Assembly: GCA_947306475.1 (NCBI GenBank) | Contig: CAMZGS010000009.1 | Location: 88,770 to 152,769, forward strand | Origin: an uncultured Comamonas sp. | GTDB lineage: Bacteria; Pseudomonadota; Gammaproteobacteria; Burkholderiales; Burkholderiaceae_C | Length of the DNA: 64,000 nt | Direction: 5' to 3' | Shown: piece by piece, positions 19,289 through 28,119 of the stretch | Layout of the letters: each line of letters opens with the position of its first letter | Numbering within the stretch: position 1 is the stretch's first letter | Notes under the pieces: generated by a model | Database searches by the model: none | Seen by the model: only the letters and a program-made list of their open reading frames with translations | What the model was told of the DNA's origin: nothing | Translations under genes and position numbers: made by a program

Positions 19289-19320
19289 CCGCTCTTCCTT
19301 CGGGGATGGCGGTTTTTTTT
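19289..19320 (+). terminator. Rho-independent terminator after fliE
   Basis: A stem of about ten pairs with one mismatch (CCGCTCTTCC at 19289-19298 against 19302-19312), a three-base loop and eight T form an intrinsic terminator for fliE. Confidence 0.85.
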
Positions 19321-19339
19321 ATGCTTCTTGTTTTTTTAT

Positions 19340-19414
19340 AGCTGGTTGCGCTTGTATGTGGCGATTTCAGATTGAAAAGTATCTGAAATCGTTGAGCTGC
19401 CAGCGCTGGCAGCT
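19340..19414. repeat. Long intergenic palindrome, copy 3
   Basis: A 75-base member of the palindrome family lies between the convergent fliE and OsmC-like genes. Outer ends are AGCT (19340) and AGCT (19411-19414). Inner arms are CGATTTCAGAT (19362-19372) and ATCTGAAATCG (19381-19391), a perfect 11-base pair around an eight-base loop. The right outer arm has itself become a perfect hairpin (see next feature). Confidence 0.75.
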
Positions 19415-19424
19415 CATTTTTTTA
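19394..19424 (+). terminator. Perfect hairpin with T run
   Basis: A perfect 22-base palindrome (11-base arms, 19394-19415) is followed on the plus strand by A and seven T. It is a strong second terminator for fliE and forms the right arm of palindrome copy 3. Confidence 0.8.
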
Positions 19425-19430
19425 TGAATA

Positions 19431-19883
19431 TCAGTCGGCCTGCACCACTTCAAAGCTGGTGGTGATCTGCGCCGTCTTGCCCAGCATGATGCTGGCCGAG
19501 CAGTACTTCTCGTGGCTCAGCGCAATGGCACGCTCCACCGCGCTGGCGGGCAGGTCCTTGCCCGTCACCGTAAAGTGCATGTGGATCCTGGTGAACACCT
19601 TGGGCTCGGTCTCGGCACGCTCGGCCTTGAGCTGCACGCTGCAATTGCGCACTGCATGGCGCCCGCGCTTGAGGATCAGCACCACGTCGTAGGCTGTGCA
19701 GCCGCCGGTGCCGGCCAGCAGCAACTCCATGGGGCGCGCCGCCAGGTTCTGCCCGCCATTGGCGGGGTTGCGCTCATCGGGCGCGCCGTCCATGTTCACG
19801 ATGTGGCCACTGCCCGTCTCGGCCACAAAACCCATGCCGGAGCGCGTACCTGCTGCCCCCGTCCAACTTACCGTGCATTCCAT
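19431..19883 (-). CDS. OsmC family peroxiredoxin-like protein
   Basis: A 150-residue OsmC/Ohr-family protein. The family reduces organic hydroperoxides through two cysteines or has related redox roles. The conserved core is visible: RPMELLLAGTGGCTAYDVVLIL carries the first cysteine, and HEKYCSASIML carries the second. This matches the YhfA-like branch of OsmC. The start at 19883 (MECTVSWTG) is chosen from family alignment; longer in-frame starts exist upstream but their sequence looks non-coding. It converges with fliE and is divergent from ilvA. Confidence 0.88.
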   Translation of the reverse strand: MECTVSWTGAAGTRSGMGFVAETGSGHIVNMDGAPDERNPANGGQNLAARPMELLLAGTGGCTAYDVVLILKRGRHAVRNCSVQLKAERAETEPKVFTRIHMHFTVTGKDLPASAVERAIALSHEKYCSASIMLGKTAQITTSFEVVQAD

Positions 19884-19919
19884 AAATACCACTTTCGAAA
19901 AGGTGTTTACATGTTTATG

Positions 19920-19949
19920 TTGCATTGCAGCATATTCCTTGCGTACAAT
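19920..19949 (+). promoter_or_regulatory. Candidate sigma-70 promoter upstream of ilvA
   Basis: TTGCAT (19920-19925) and TACAAT (19944-19949) are separated by 18 bases, giving a good housekeeping promoter reading toward ilvA. The predicted start near 19956 leaves about 100 bases before a strong terminator and about 200 bases before ilvA. Confidence 0.55.
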
Positions 19950-19955
19950 GCGCAG

Positions 19956-20055
19956 CAACAGGAATGTAGCGCATGCAACATTCTTACCCCTTGTCTCCTC
20001 CACCCCCAAAAAGGTGGATTCCAACCCCAGCCGCTACGGTCTGGGGTTTTTTTTT
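19956..20055 (+). ncRNA. Candidate small RNA or attenuated leader before ilvA
   Basis: The interval runs from a predicted promoter start to a strong intrinsic terminator. Two hairpins are visible: CCACC...GGTGG around 20000-20015, and CCCCAG (20025-20030) paired with CTGGGG (20041-20046) followed by nine T. The T run is only on the plus strand, so the terminator serves a transcript reading toward ilvA. A frame starting at 19973 behind a weak GGA site contains four consecutive proline codons next to the first hairpin, but it does not stop before the terminator, so a leader peptide is not convincing. It may be a free small RNA or an ilvA attenuator. Confidence 0.45.
20025..20055 (+). terminator. 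Strong intrinsic terminator upstream of ilvA
   Basis: CCCCAG and CTGGGG flank a ten-base loop (CCGCTACGGT, itself able to pair as CCG/CGG) and are followed by nine T (20047-20055). It lies about 100 bases before the ilvA ATG. Confidence 0.85.
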
Positions 20056-20153
20056 GCTATGCCGGTCTTCGTCCCGTGCTGCACTGCGCAGGAGCGCGCG
20101 CCAGCATGCCTATGATGCCGGTTTGCCTTGTGCATGCTTTCCCGTTTTTCGTC

Positions 20154-21737
20154 ATGACCACTACGCCCCCCGTCTCCAGCACCCCGCCTCTGACACCTGC
20201 CGACTACCTGACCCGCATCCTCAACGCCCGCGTGTACGACGTGGCGCAGGAAACCGATCTGCACGTGGCCAAGAGCCTCAGCCGGCGTCTGGACAACAAG
20301 ATCCTCTTCAAGCGCGAAGACCAGCAGCCGGTGTTCAGCTTCAAGCTGCGCGGTGCGTACAACAAGATGGCCAACCTCACGCCCGGCCAGCTGCAGCGGG
20401 GCGTGATCTGCGCCTCGGCCGGCAACCACGCCCAGGGCGTGGCGCTGGGCGCGCGCAAGCTGGGGTGCCGGGCCGTCATCGTCATGCCGACCACCACGCC
20501 CCAGCTCAAGATCGATGCCGTGCGTGCCTTGGGTGGGGAAGTCGTGCTGGCTGGTGAGAGCTATTCCGACGCCTACCAGCATGCCGTGCGTCTGCAGGAG
20601 CAGCAGGGCCTGACCTTCATTCACCCTTTTGACGACCCGGACGTCATTGCCGGTCAGGGCACAGTGGCCATGGAGATGCTGCAACAGCTGCAGAAGTTGG
20701 GCAGCCCGCGCCTGGATGCGGTGTTTGTGGCCATTGGTGGCGGTGGTCTGATCTCGGGCGTGGCCAACTACATCAAGGCGGTGCGCCCGGACATCAAGGT
20801 CATTGGCGTGCAGACCAAGGATTCGGACGCCATGCTGCAATCCGTGCGTGCCGGCAAGCGCGTGGAGCTGGCCGATGTGGGGCTGTTCTCCGACGGCACC
20901 GCCGTCAAGCTGGTGGGGCAGGAGACCTTCCGCATTGCCAAGGACCTGGTCGATGACTATGTGGTGGTGGACACCGATGCCGTGTGTGCGGCCATCAAGG
21001 ACGTGTTTGTCGATACCCGCTCCATCGTCGAACCGGCCGGGGCCATGGCCGTGGCCGCCATCAAGCAGTACGTGGCCGAGCACGGCACCCAGGGGCAGAC
21101 CTATGCTGCCATTCTGTGCGGTGCCAACATGAACTTCGACCGCCTGCGCTTTGTGGCCGAGCGCACCGACGTGGGCGAGGAGCGCGAGGCGCTGTTTGCC
21201 GTCACCATCCCCGAAGAGCGCGGCAGTTTCCGTCGCTTTTGCGAGCTGATCGACCAACTGCCCGGCGGCCCGCGCAGCGTCACCGAGTTCAACTACCGCA
21301 TCAGCCACCAGCGCAATGCGCACGTGTTTGTCGGTCTGAGCACGTCCTCGCGCGGTGAGTCCGGCACCATCGTGCAGCATTTCCAGGGCCACGGCTTTGC
21401 CGCGCTGGATCTGACGCACGACGACATGGCCAAGGAGCACCTGCGCCATATGGTGGGCGGCCACTCGCCGCTGGCGCAGCAGGAGCGCCTGCTGCGCTTT
21501 GTCTTCCCGGAGCGTCCGGGGGCGCTGCTCAAGTTCCTCAGCCTGATGCGTCCGGACTGGAACATCTCCCTGTTCCACTACCGCAACCAGGGGGCGGACT
21601 ATGGCCGCATTCTGGTAGGCATGCAGGTGCCCGAAGAGGACAACGAAGAGTTCAACGCCTTCCTGCACAGCCTGGGCTATCCCTGGGTGGAGGAAACCGA
21701 CAATCCCGCCTACCAGCTGTTCCTGCAATCGGCATAA
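20154..21737 (+). CDS. ilvA: Biosynthetic threonine ammonia-lyase
   Basis: IlvA, 527 residues, converts threonine to 2-oxobutanoate and ammonia, the first step of isoleucine synthesis. The PLP lysine is K64 in FSFKLRGAYNKM, with the glycine-rich phosphate loop IGGGGLISG downstream. Two C-terminal ACT-like regulatory domains (about residues 340-425 and 435-520) mark the biosynthetic, isoleucine-inhibited type. ATG 20154 is chosen because family similarity begins shortly after; the frame is open upstream with other ATGs. A possible attenuator lies ahead of it. Confidence 0.95.
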   Translation: MTTTPPVSSTPPLTPADYLTRILNARVYDVAQETDLHVAKSLSRRLDNKILFKREDQQPVFSFKLRGAYNKMANLTPGQLQRGVICASAGNHAQGVALGARKLGCRAVIVMPTTTPQLKIDAVRALGGEVVLAGESYSDAYQHAVRLQEQQGLTFIHPFDDPDVIAGQGTVAMEMLQQLQKLGSPRLDAVFVAIGGGGLISGVANYIKAVRPDIKVIGVQTKDSDAMLQSVRAGKRVELADVGLFSDGTAVKLVGQETFRIAKDLVDDYVVVDTDAVCAAIKDVFVDTRSIVEPAGAMAVAAIKQYVAEHGTQGQTYAAILCGANMNFDRLRFVAERTDVGEEREALFAVTIPEERGSFRRFCELIDQLPGGPRSVTEFNYRISHQRNAHVFVGLSTSSRGESGTIVQHFQGHGFAALDLTHDDMAKEHLRHMVGGHSPLAQQERLLRFVFPERPGALLKFLSLMRPDWNISLFHYRNQGADYGRILVGMQVPEEDNEEFNAFLHSLGYPWVEETDNPAYQLFLQSA

Positions 21738-21785
21738 GGCGCCTGTGTGGCGGCGTCGGCCGCTGTCGGTGCTCGTTCCACGACC

Positions 21786-22607
21786 ATGCTGTTCGCCCGC
21801 CACTTTCTGCTGGCCCTGCAATTTTTCAGCCGCATCCCGGTGACGGGGCGGCTGGCTGCGTGGGTAGGCTACAGCCCGGCCATGCAGCGCGCCTGCGCGG
21901 CGCATTTGCCCGGGGTCGGGTGGCTGGTGGGCGCGTGGGCGGCGCTGTGGTTGTCGCTGGCGGCCTGGACATTGGCGCCCAGCCCGTGGATGCCCTGGGT
22001 TGCCGCGTGCCTGAGCACTGCGGCCACGGTGTTGCTCACCGGCTTTTTCCATGAAGACGGTCTGGCCGATGTGGCCGATGGTCTGGGCGGCTTTGTGCCC
22101 GCAGCGCGGGCGCTGGAGATCATGAAGGACTCGCGCCTGGGCTCCTATGGCGTGCTGACGCTGTTGCTGACCATCTGCACCAAGCTGGGCTGCATCGCCC
22201 TGCTGGTGCAGCAGCATCCAGGACGGGCGGCAGCCTTGGTGGCGTGCAGTCATGTGCTTTCGCGGCTGGCACCGCTGGCGTTGATGTGCAGTACGCCCTA
22301 CGTGGGCCTGGCGGGGCAGTCCAAGGCGGTGGACATGCTGGGGCGCCAGCTCGAAGGCAAGGATTTTTTCACCGGGCTGGCCTGGGCCGTCCCCGCTGCC
22401 GCCTTGCTGGCCTGGGCCATGCCCCTTTGGGTGGTGGCGTTTCTGTTGCTGGCGGCTGCCGTGGTGGCCTGGCAGATGCGTGCCCTGTTCCTGCGCCGCC
22501 TGGGCGGCATTACGGGCGATTGTCTGGGGGCGACCCAGCAGGTGGCGGAGCTGGCGTTGTTGCTCACGGCCAGTGTGGCGCTGCTGCATCTGCCCCAGGG
22601 GGCATGA
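21786..22607 (+). CDS. cobS: Cobalamin synthase (adenosylcobinamide-GDP ribazoletransferase)
   Basis: CobS, 273 residues, joins adenosylcobinamide-GDP to alpha-ribazole (phosphate) in the last steps of cobalamin assembly. The membrane protein shows several hydrophobic segments and the family motif GFFHEDGLADVADGLGG at residues 86-102, whose acidic residues bind metal. ATG 21786 begins the LFARHFLLALQFFSRIPV N terminus typical of CobS; an earlier GTG at 21747 is unlikely. It lies 48 bases after ilvA and nine bases before cobC. cobT and cobU, the usual companions, are not in the window. Confidence 0.94.
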   Translation: MLFARHFLLALQFFSRIPVTGRLAAWVGYSPAMQRACAAHLPGVGWLVGAWAALWLSLAAWTLAPSPWMPWVAACLSTAATVLLTGFFHEDGLADVADGLGGFVPAARALEIMKDSRLGSYGVLTLLLTICTKLGCIALLVQQHPGRAAALVACSHVLSRLAPLALMCSTPYVGLAGQSKAVDMLGRQLEGKDFFTGLAWAVPAAALLAWAMPLWVVAFLLLAAAVVAWQMRALFLRRLGGITGDCLGATQQVAELALLLTASVALLHLPQGA

Positions 22608-22616
22608 GGGGGGGGG

Positions 22617-23234
22617 ATGGAGCGCATCCTGCCCAGCCTCTGGTTGCTGCGCCATGCCCGGCCGCAGATTGCCCCCGGCATTTGCTATGGGCAGCTGGAT
22701 GTGCCGGCGGATCGTCTGGTGACCTGGCACGCTGCAAAAGAATTTGCAGCCGTGGCCCCGCGGCGCGCCAGTCTGTGGACGTCTTCACTGCAAAGATGCG
22801 AGCAACTGGCGCTTGTTCTGCAAGGGTTGAGGCCGGATTTGATGCTCAAAACTCCAGCGCCTGACCTGCGCGAACTGGACTTTGGCGCCTGGGAAGGCCA
22901 GCGCTGGCAGGATCTGCCGCGTGCGCAACTGGATGTCTGGGCCAGGCAACTGGCCTGCTATCGCCCGGGTGGTGCCGAAAGCCTGCATGCCATGTTGCAG
23001 CGTGTGGCCCGGGCGCTGGTGCGCTGCTGGCAGGTCGATGCCCAGGGTGGGCACCAGCACTGCATCTGGGTGTGTCACGCGGGCACCATGCGCTGTGTGC
23101 AGTGGTTGTTGCAGTATGGCCTGCAAGCGCCAGGCAGCGCCCAATGGTGGTTGCCAGCGCCCGGCTACGGTCAGTGGCTGCGCCTGCCCTGGTCTGCGCT
23201 GCCGCTTGATTTGCAGCGGCTGGCACCGAGCTAG
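22617..23234 (+). CDS. cobC: Histidine phosphatase, probable alpha-ribazole phosphatase
   Basis: A 205-residue histidine phosphatase superfamily protein. The catalytic RH pair is R12-H13 in LRHARP, followed by the family blocks LWTSSLQRCEQLA and LRELDFGAWEGQ, and a later HAGTMR histidine. The position directly after cobS supports the role of CobC, which removes phosphate from alpha-ribazole 5'-phosphate or cobalamin phosphate. The usual G after RH is replaced by A (RHA), a tolerated change in this family. Confidence 0.85.
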   Translation: MERILPSLWLLRHARPQIAPGICYGQLDVPADRLVTWHAAKEFAAVAPRRASLWTSSLQRCEQLALVLQGLRPDLMLKTPAPDLRELDFGAWEGQRWQDLPRAQLDVWARQLACYRPGGAESLHAMLQRVARALVRCWQVDAQGGHQHCIWVCHAGTMRCVQWLLQYGLQAPGSAQWWLPAPGYGQWLRLPWSALPLDLQRLAPS

Positions 23235-23258
23235 GGTCTTTCTTCCAGGAGTTTTCGT

Positions 23259-24260
23259 ATGTCCCTTCCCAAGCTTTCCATGCTGGATCTGGTCACCGTG
23301 CGTCAGGGCTGCAGCGTGCGTCACGCCCTGGACCTGAGCGTGGCCACGGCCCGCAAGGCCGACGAGCTGGGTTTTGCCCGCTACTGGCTGGCTGAGCACC
23401 ACAACATGTCGGGCATTGCCAGCTCGGCCACGGCCGTACTCGTTGGCCACATTGCGGGTGCGACCCAGCGCATCCGCGTGGGGGCCGGCGGCATCATGCT
23501 GCCCAACCATGCGCCGCTGGTGGTGGCCGAGGCCTTTGGCACCCTGGCCGAGCTGTACCCCGGGCGCATCGACCTGGGGCTGGGCCGCGCGCCCGGCACC
23601 GATGCGGCCACCATGCGCGCGTTGCGTCGCAATCGTGTGGAAACCGAGGAGGACTTCCCGCGCGATGTGACCGAGTTGCAGCGCCTGCTGGGTCCGCTGG
23701 ATGAAAGCGCCCCCATCAACGCCACCCCGGGGGCGGGCACCCATGTACCGATCTGGCTGCTGGGCTCCAGCCTGTTTTCGGCCCAGCTGGCGGCCAGCAA
23801 GGGACTGCCCTATGCGTTTGCCTCGCACTTTGCGCCGCGCTATCTGTTGCAGGCCATTGCGCTGTACCGGCAGCTGTATCAACCTTCGGCTGCGCATCCC
23901 CGGCCGTATGTGATTGTTGGCGTACCCGTGGTGGCCGCACCCACCGATGAAGAGGCCAATTACCTGGCTTCCAGCGCCCAGCAGCGTGTGCTGGGCATTC
24001 TCACGGGGCGGCGTGGCAAGTTGCCCCCGCCGGTGGAGAACTTCATGCAGCAGCTTGACCCTGGTGCGCAGGCTGCGATTGAGGATTTTCTGGGTGTGGC
24101 GGCCATTGGTGGGCCGGAGACTTTGCAGCGCCACTTTGCCCGGCTGGCAGAGCTGACACAGGCCGATGAGTACATGATGGTGACCGACATCTTTGACCCC
24201 GAGCTGCGCCTGCGCAGCCTGGAAGTGACGGCCCAGGCGTTGCAATGGCAGCGCATGTAA
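23259..24260 (+). CDS. Luciferase-like (LLM class) flavin-dependent monooxygenase
   Basis: A 333-residue member of the bacterial luciferase-like family that uses reduced flavin and oxygen. The sequence shows [34 protein letters not shown] and [17 protein letters not shown], the pattern of the YhbW-like subgroup. The substrate cannot be told from sequence. It lies 24 bases after cobC behind CAGGAG. It converges with the fliD-S-T operon. Confidence 0.9.
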   Translation: MSLPKLSMLDLVTVRQGCSVRHALDLSVATARKADELGFARYWLAEHHNMSGIASSATAVLVGHIAGATQRIRVGAGGIMLPNHAPLVVAEAFGTLAELYPGRIDLGLGRAPGTDAATMRALRRNRVETEEDFPRDVTELQRLLGPLDESAPINATPGAGTHVPIWLLGSSLFSAQLAASKGLPYAFASHFAPRYLLQAIALYRQLYQPSAAHPRPYVIVGVPVVAAPTDEEANYLASSAQQRVLGILTGRRGKLPPPVENFMQQLDPGAQAAIEDFLGVAAIGGPETLQRHFARLAELTQADEYMMVTDIFDPELRLRSLEVTAQALQWQRM

Positions 24261-24278
24261 GGCGGAAGAGACAGACAC

Positions 24279-24313
24279 AAAAAAGCCCGGATGCACTGGA
24301 GGCACATCCGGGC
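24279..24313 (-). terminator. Rho-independent terminator after fliT
   Basis: Nine-base perfect arms GCCCGGATG (24285-24293) and CATCCGGGC (24305-24313) end, on the minus strand, in a run of six T. It terminates the fliD-S-T operon and faces the end of the monooxygenase gene. Confidence 0.88.
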
Positions 24314-24353
24314 GGTGGCAACACCTTGGAGGGTGTATGAAACAAGCAGAACG

Positions 24354-24650
24354 TCAGTGCAGCGCCGAGCTGGTGGGAACGGCCCCCAGGTGTTCCAGCG
24401 TGGCCAGCCACGGCTCGGCCAGAACGCGGATCTGGGCATCGTTTTGCAGGATGCGCTGCATGATGCGCGTCTTTTCCTTGCGCTGCTCGGGCGAGAGCTC
24501 ATGCTGCGCAGCCTGGGCGCGTAGCTCACCAATCAGCACGGCACAGGCTTTTTCGTAATCGGCAACCGCCTCCCAATCGCTGTTCATTGCCGCCTGCAGC
24601 ATGTCGGCGCTGGTGTTTTCGATGGCCCTGTAAAAATCGAGCAATTGCAT
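24354..24650 (-). CDS. fliT: Flagellar protein FliT (cap chaperone)
   Basis: A 98-residue helical protein directly after fliS. FliT proteins are export chaperones for the filament cap FliD. The sequence is short, charged and predicted all-helical (LLDFYRAIENTSADMLQAA, YEKACAVLIGEL), in line with FliT, but conservation in this family is weak. The call rests on length, helix content and the fliD-fliS-fliT order. Confidence 0.8.
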   Translation of the reverse strand: MQLLDFYRAIENTSADMLQAAMNSDWEAVADYEKACAVLIGELRAQAAQHELSPEQRKEKTRIMQRILQNDAQIRVLAEPWLATLEHLGAVPTSSALH

Positions 24651-24671
24651 TCCCTGGATTCCTTTGTCTTT

Positions 24672-25088
24672 CTAGGCCGCAGGCGTGGCGTTGCCTTGCG
24701 GGCCGATTTCCTTCCAACCCTGTGCCACGGGCTGCAGCACGTTGATCACTTCCGCGACCAGTTCGGCGTTGTTGTGCACGTTGGCCTGGGTCAGCTGCTT
24801 GACCGAGTAGTCGTACAACAGCTTCAGGTTAGCGGCCAGTTCACCGCCCTTTTCCAGGTCCAGACCGGCCACCAGCCCTTCCTGCAGGATGCGCACGGCC
24901 TTGCCCAGGTGGCGGCCCTTTTCCTCGATCTCACCACGCTCGATGGCGCCGCGCGCAGCATGCAGGCACTGGAACAGGCCGTCGAACAGCATCTGGATCA
25001 GGGCGTGCGGGGAGGCGTTTTCCACCGCCGCATGTGCACCCACCTGGCGGTAGGCGTTGGCTCTGTTGAAACCTGGAGAAGAAAACAT
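24672..25088 (-). CDS. fliS: Flagellin export chaperone FliS
   Basis: FliS, 138 residues, binds the C terminus of flagellin and prevents early polymerisation. Typical features are the N-terminal AYRQVG, the SPHALIQMLFDGLFQCLHAARGAI block and LKLLYDYSVKQLTQAN. It lies 62 bases after fliD and 21 bases before fliT. Flagellin itself (fliC) is not in the window. Confidence 0.95.
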   Translation of the reverse strand: MFSSPGFNRANAYRQVGAHAAVENASPHALIQMLFDGLFQCLHAARGAIERGEIEEKGRHLGKAVRILQEGLVAGLDLEKGGELAANLKLLYDYSVKQLTQANVHNNAELVAEVINVLQPVAQGWKEIGPQGNATPAA

Positions 25089-25150
25089 GCGAATCCTTGT
25101 AATCTCGAAAAATCTGGTGAAGCCCGCAGGCGGCGTTCAGCGGTCCGCCA

Positions 25151-26506
25151 TCAGTCCTTGGACTTGTTCCAGGCGGTCGTCATCTGGGTGACGTAAGCGC
25201 TCAGCGCATTGAGCGAGGACATCTTCACGTCCAGCGCCGAATACTGCTGGTACAAGCGCGTCTCCAGGGTCTGGGCGCGCTTGTTGACCTTCTCCTGTTC
25301 GGCGGAGTTGCTCTTGAGCGTGCGCTCCAGCGAGTCGGTCTTGGTGTTGAGCGTGCCGTCAAAAGCCAGCAGCTTGTCGGTAAAGCTCTTGAAATTCACG
25401 GCGATGCCGCCGCCCTGGCCCAGGCTGTCGGCCTTGTTGGCAAACAGGCCCTTGAGCGATTCCAGATCGGCCAGGCCCTTGTCCAGCTTGCTGGTATCGA
25501 CCGAGAGCTTGCCGCCCTGCTGCATCTGGATGCCGATATCGGCCAGGCGCGTAAACGCCCCCTTGCTGCCGGAGATGCCCTGGGTGAGCATGCGCAGCGA
25601 GTTTTGCAGGCTCACCGTGGCGCTGTCGCCTTGCAGCACACCGGCGGTCTTGGTCTCTTCGGTGTACTTGGTGGACTTGGCCAGCAGTTCGTTGAGCTCG
25701 TTGTAAGCGTCCACAAACTCCTGGATGTTCTTCTTCATCGTCTCGGTGTCGGCCTTGACGGTGATGGTGGCAGCGTTGGTGGTCACTTCAGAGACGGTGA
25801 ACGACATGCCGGGAATGGTGCTGGCAAAGGTGTTGGTGCTGGACTCCAGCTCAACGCCGTTGAGTTCCACCTTGGCGTTGGCAGCAGCCTGTGTCTGGCT
25901 CTGCCCCAGCTTGGTCAAAGCGGGATCGATTTCCACGGAGAAGGCCTTGTCGGTGCCGGTTTCTTTGGAACGCAGCATCAGGCGTTCCTTGCCGTCCACG
26001 TCGGTCACCACCGAGGCTTGAATGCCCATCTCTGCTTCGTTGATCTTGGTGGCAATCTTGGTGAGGGTGTCCGAGCTAGAAACACTAATCTCTTTTTCCA
26101 CCGCACCCATTGTGAGCTTGATGTTGCCACTGGCACCCATGGCTTCATCCTTGGCCAAGGCGACGGCACCGGCCCCACCAATTACCGTGGTCTGGGCCTG
26201 GGCCAGTTGGGTGACTTTGATGTTGTAGGTGCCGGGCGCAGCAATACCGGTCATGGCGCCGGTGATGGTGCTGTTGCTGGAGCTGATGGTGACGCCGTTC
26301 CAGGCACTGTCGCGCGTCAGCTTGGAGACGATGTCACCCAGCTTGGAGGTCAGCGATTTGATTTCGCCATAGGTGGAGATCTGCGTCTGGATGCCCTCGG
26401 CCTTGACTTCAAGCTTCGCCAGTGGACTTTTTTCCAGCGCCACCATCTGCTCGACGATCTTGGCGACGTCCAGGCCACTGCCGATACCTGCGGATGAAAT
26501 TGCCAT
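25151..26506 (-). CDS. fliD: Flagellar filament cap protein FliD
   Basis: FliD, 451 residues, forms the filament cap that folds flagellin at the tip. The N-terminal SAGIGSGLDVAKIVEQMVALEKSPL and the C-terminal coiled region (FTDKLLAFDGTLNTKTDSLERTLK) are characteristic. ATG 26506 follows GGAG at eight bases; a GTG three codons earlier overlaps that ribosome site and is less likely. The mature region is threonine-rich and lower in GC than neighbours, which is normal for surface flagellar proteins. Confidence 0.95.
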   Translation of the reverse strand: MAISSAGIGSGLDVAKIVEQMVALEKSPLAKLEVKAEGIQTQISTYGEIKSLTSKLGDIVSKLTRDSAWNGVTISSSNSTITGAMTGIAAPGTYNIKVTQLAQAQTTVIGGAGAVALAKDEAMGASGNIKLTMGAVEKEISVSSSDTLTKIATKINEAEMGIQASVVTDVDGKERLMLRSKETGTDKAFSVEIDPALTKLGQSQTQAAANAKVELNGVELESSTNTFASTIPGMSFTVSEVTTNAATITVKADTETMKKNIQEFVDAYNELNELLAKSTKYTEETKTAGVLQGDSATVSLQNSLRMLTQGISGSKGAFTRLADIGIQMQQGGKLSVDTSKLDKGLADLESLKGLFANKADSLGQGGGIAVNFKSFTDKLLAFDGTLNTKTDSLERTLKSNSAEQEKVNKRAQTLETRLYQQYSALDVKMSSLNALSAYVTQMTTAWNKSKD

Positions 26507-26789
26507 GATGAACACTCCTATTGCATTGCACGCCCAAACAGCAAGCGCTCAGGCATGTATCGGGTTCGATTGTGAACCGATCGGCCCTTTTACAAAAGCC
26601 CAAACAAAACCTATAGCACCCGTCAATCCCCTTGACTCATCCGCGCCACAGCACAGCCAGGGGCTGCATGCCTTATCGGCAAGCGGCAGGGGAACTTGAG
26701 GGCAATTTTCTACAGGCCAGGAGAGGAGGACTGGGCGGCGCAGGGCCACCGCCCAGATGGCGTGCGGTTCCTGGAGGGGCGATGCGCGC
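26507..26789. other. Gap between fliD and hisD
   Basis: These 283 bases hold no convincing gene. A hairpin with eight-base arms CTGGGCGG (26731-26738) and CCGCCCAG (26749-26756) lies after hisD but has no T run. A second small stem GGTTC-GATTGT-GAACC sits near 26562-26580, in the upstream region of fliD. A GCCGATCG stretch resembling a sigma-28 -10 box is read toward fliD, but the matching -35 is poor. The usual hisC and hisB genes are absent here. Confidence 0.5.
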
Positions 26790-28106
26790 TTACTTCAGGC
26801 GCATCTCTGCAGCCCGGGCGTGGCCTTGCAGGCCCTCGCCGTGGGCCAGCACGCTGGCAATGCGTCCCAGCGTCTGGGCGCCTTGTTCGCTGACTTCGAT
26901 CAGGCTGGAGCGCTTCTGGAAGTCATAAACACCCAACGGCGAGGAGAAGCGTGCGGTACCGCTGGTGGGCAGCACATGGTTGGGGCCGGCGCAGTAGTCG
27001 CCCAGCGATTCACTGGTGTAGGCGCCCAGGAAAATGGCGCCGGCGTGCTTGAGCAGCGGCTCCCACTTGTGCGGTTCGCGGCTGGAGACTTCCAGGTGCT
27101 CGGGCGCGATGCGGTTGGAGATGGCGCAGGCCTCTTCCATGTCGCGCGTCAGAATCAGCGCGCCACGGCCCGACAGGCTCCTGGCGATGATTTCCTTGCG
27201 CGGCATCTCAGGCAGCAGACGGTCGATTTCGCGCTGCACGGCGTCGATGTAGGCCGCGTCAGGGCACAGCAGGATGGACTGGGCGAGTTCATCGTGCTCG
27301 GCCTGGCTGAACAGATCCATCGCAACCCACTCGGGCGGCGTGGTGCCGTCGGCCAGCACCAGAATCTCCGAAGGGCCGGCAATCATGTCGATGCCCACCT
27401 GGCCAAAGACGCGCTTCTTGGCGCTGGCCACGTAGGCATTGCCCGGGCCGGTGATCTTGTCCACTTTGGGGATGGTGGCTGTGCCATAGGCCAGGGCCGC
27501 CACGGCTTGTGCGCCGCCGATGGTGAAGCCGCGCGTCACACCGGCGACATAGGCCGCAGCCAGCACCAGCGGGTTTTTCTCGCCCCTGGGGGTGGGCACG
27601 ACCATGATGATTTCCGGTACACCGGCCACGTGGGCGGGGAGGGCATTCATCAGCACGCTGCTGGGGTAAGCGGCCTTGCCGCCGGGCACATAGATGCCCA
27701 CGCGGTCCAGCGGGGTGACTTTCTGGCCAAGCAGGGTGCCGTCGGCATCGCGATAGCTCCAGCTTTCGCCACTGGCCTTCTTTTGTGCCTCGTGGTACTG
27801 GCGCACACGCTGGGCGGCAGCGGTCAGGGCTTCGCGCTGCTCGGCAGGCAGGCTGTCGTAGGCGGCCTTGAGTTCGGCCTGGGTCAGCTCCAGCGCGGCC
27901 ATGGTGTCGGCCTGCAGGCCGTCAAAGCGTGTGGTGTATTCCAGCACCGCTGCGTCGCCACGCGCCTGCACATCGGCCAGGATACTGGCCACGCGCTCTT
28001 CAATGGCGGCGTCCTGCTCGGCCGACCAGTGCAGGCGCTGGGCAAAATCTTGTTCAAAAGTGCCAGAAACTGTTGATAGACGGGCGGGTTTAGCTACCAA
28101 ATTCAT
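26790..28106 (-). CDS. hisD: Histidinol dehydrogenase
   Basis: HisD, 438 residues, oxidises histidinol to histidine in two NAD-dependent steps with a zinc ion. Family features include [25 protein letters not shown], the [15 protein letters not shown] region and the C-terminal zinc-site [23 protein letters not shown] 28106 follows AGGAAAA. It lies 13 bases after hisG, but no further his genes follow; fliD does. Confidence 0.96.
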   Translation of the reverse strand: MNLVAKPARLSTVSGTFEQDFAQRLHWSAEQDAAIEERVASILADVQARGDAAVLEYTTRFDGLQADTMAALELTQAELKAAYDSLPAEQREALTAAAQRVRQYHEAQKKASGESWSYRDADGTLLGQKVTPLDRVGIYVPGGKAAYPSSVLMNALPAHVAGVPEIIMVVPTPRGEKNPLVLAAAYVAGVTRGFTIGGAQAVAALAYGTATIPKVDKITGPGNAYVASAKKRVFGQVGIDMIAGPSEILVLADGTTPPEWVAMDLFSQAEHDELAQSILLCPDAAYIDAVQREIDRLLPEMPRKEIIARSLSGRGALILTRDMEEACAISNRIAPEHLEVSSREPHKWEPLLKHAGAIFLGAYTSESLGDYCAGPNHVLPTSGTARFSSPLGVYDFQKRSSLIEVSEQGAQTLGRIASVLAHGEGLQGHARAAEMRLK

Positions 28107-28119
28107 GAGATTTTCCTGA

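Noticed and set aside
19973..20060. Leader peptide before ilvA with four prolines
   Set aside because: The frame has only a weak ribosome site and does not stop before or near the terminator, unlike true attenuator peptides.
20034..22730. An 898-codon minus-strand open frame opposite ilvA and cobS
   Set aside because: It mirrors codon structure of ilvA and cobS and shows no recognisable protein features.
26561..26640. Sigma-28-like promoter upstream of fliD
   Set aside because: A GCCGATCG box is present on the minus strand but the -35 region at the right spacing is poor, so no promoter was called.
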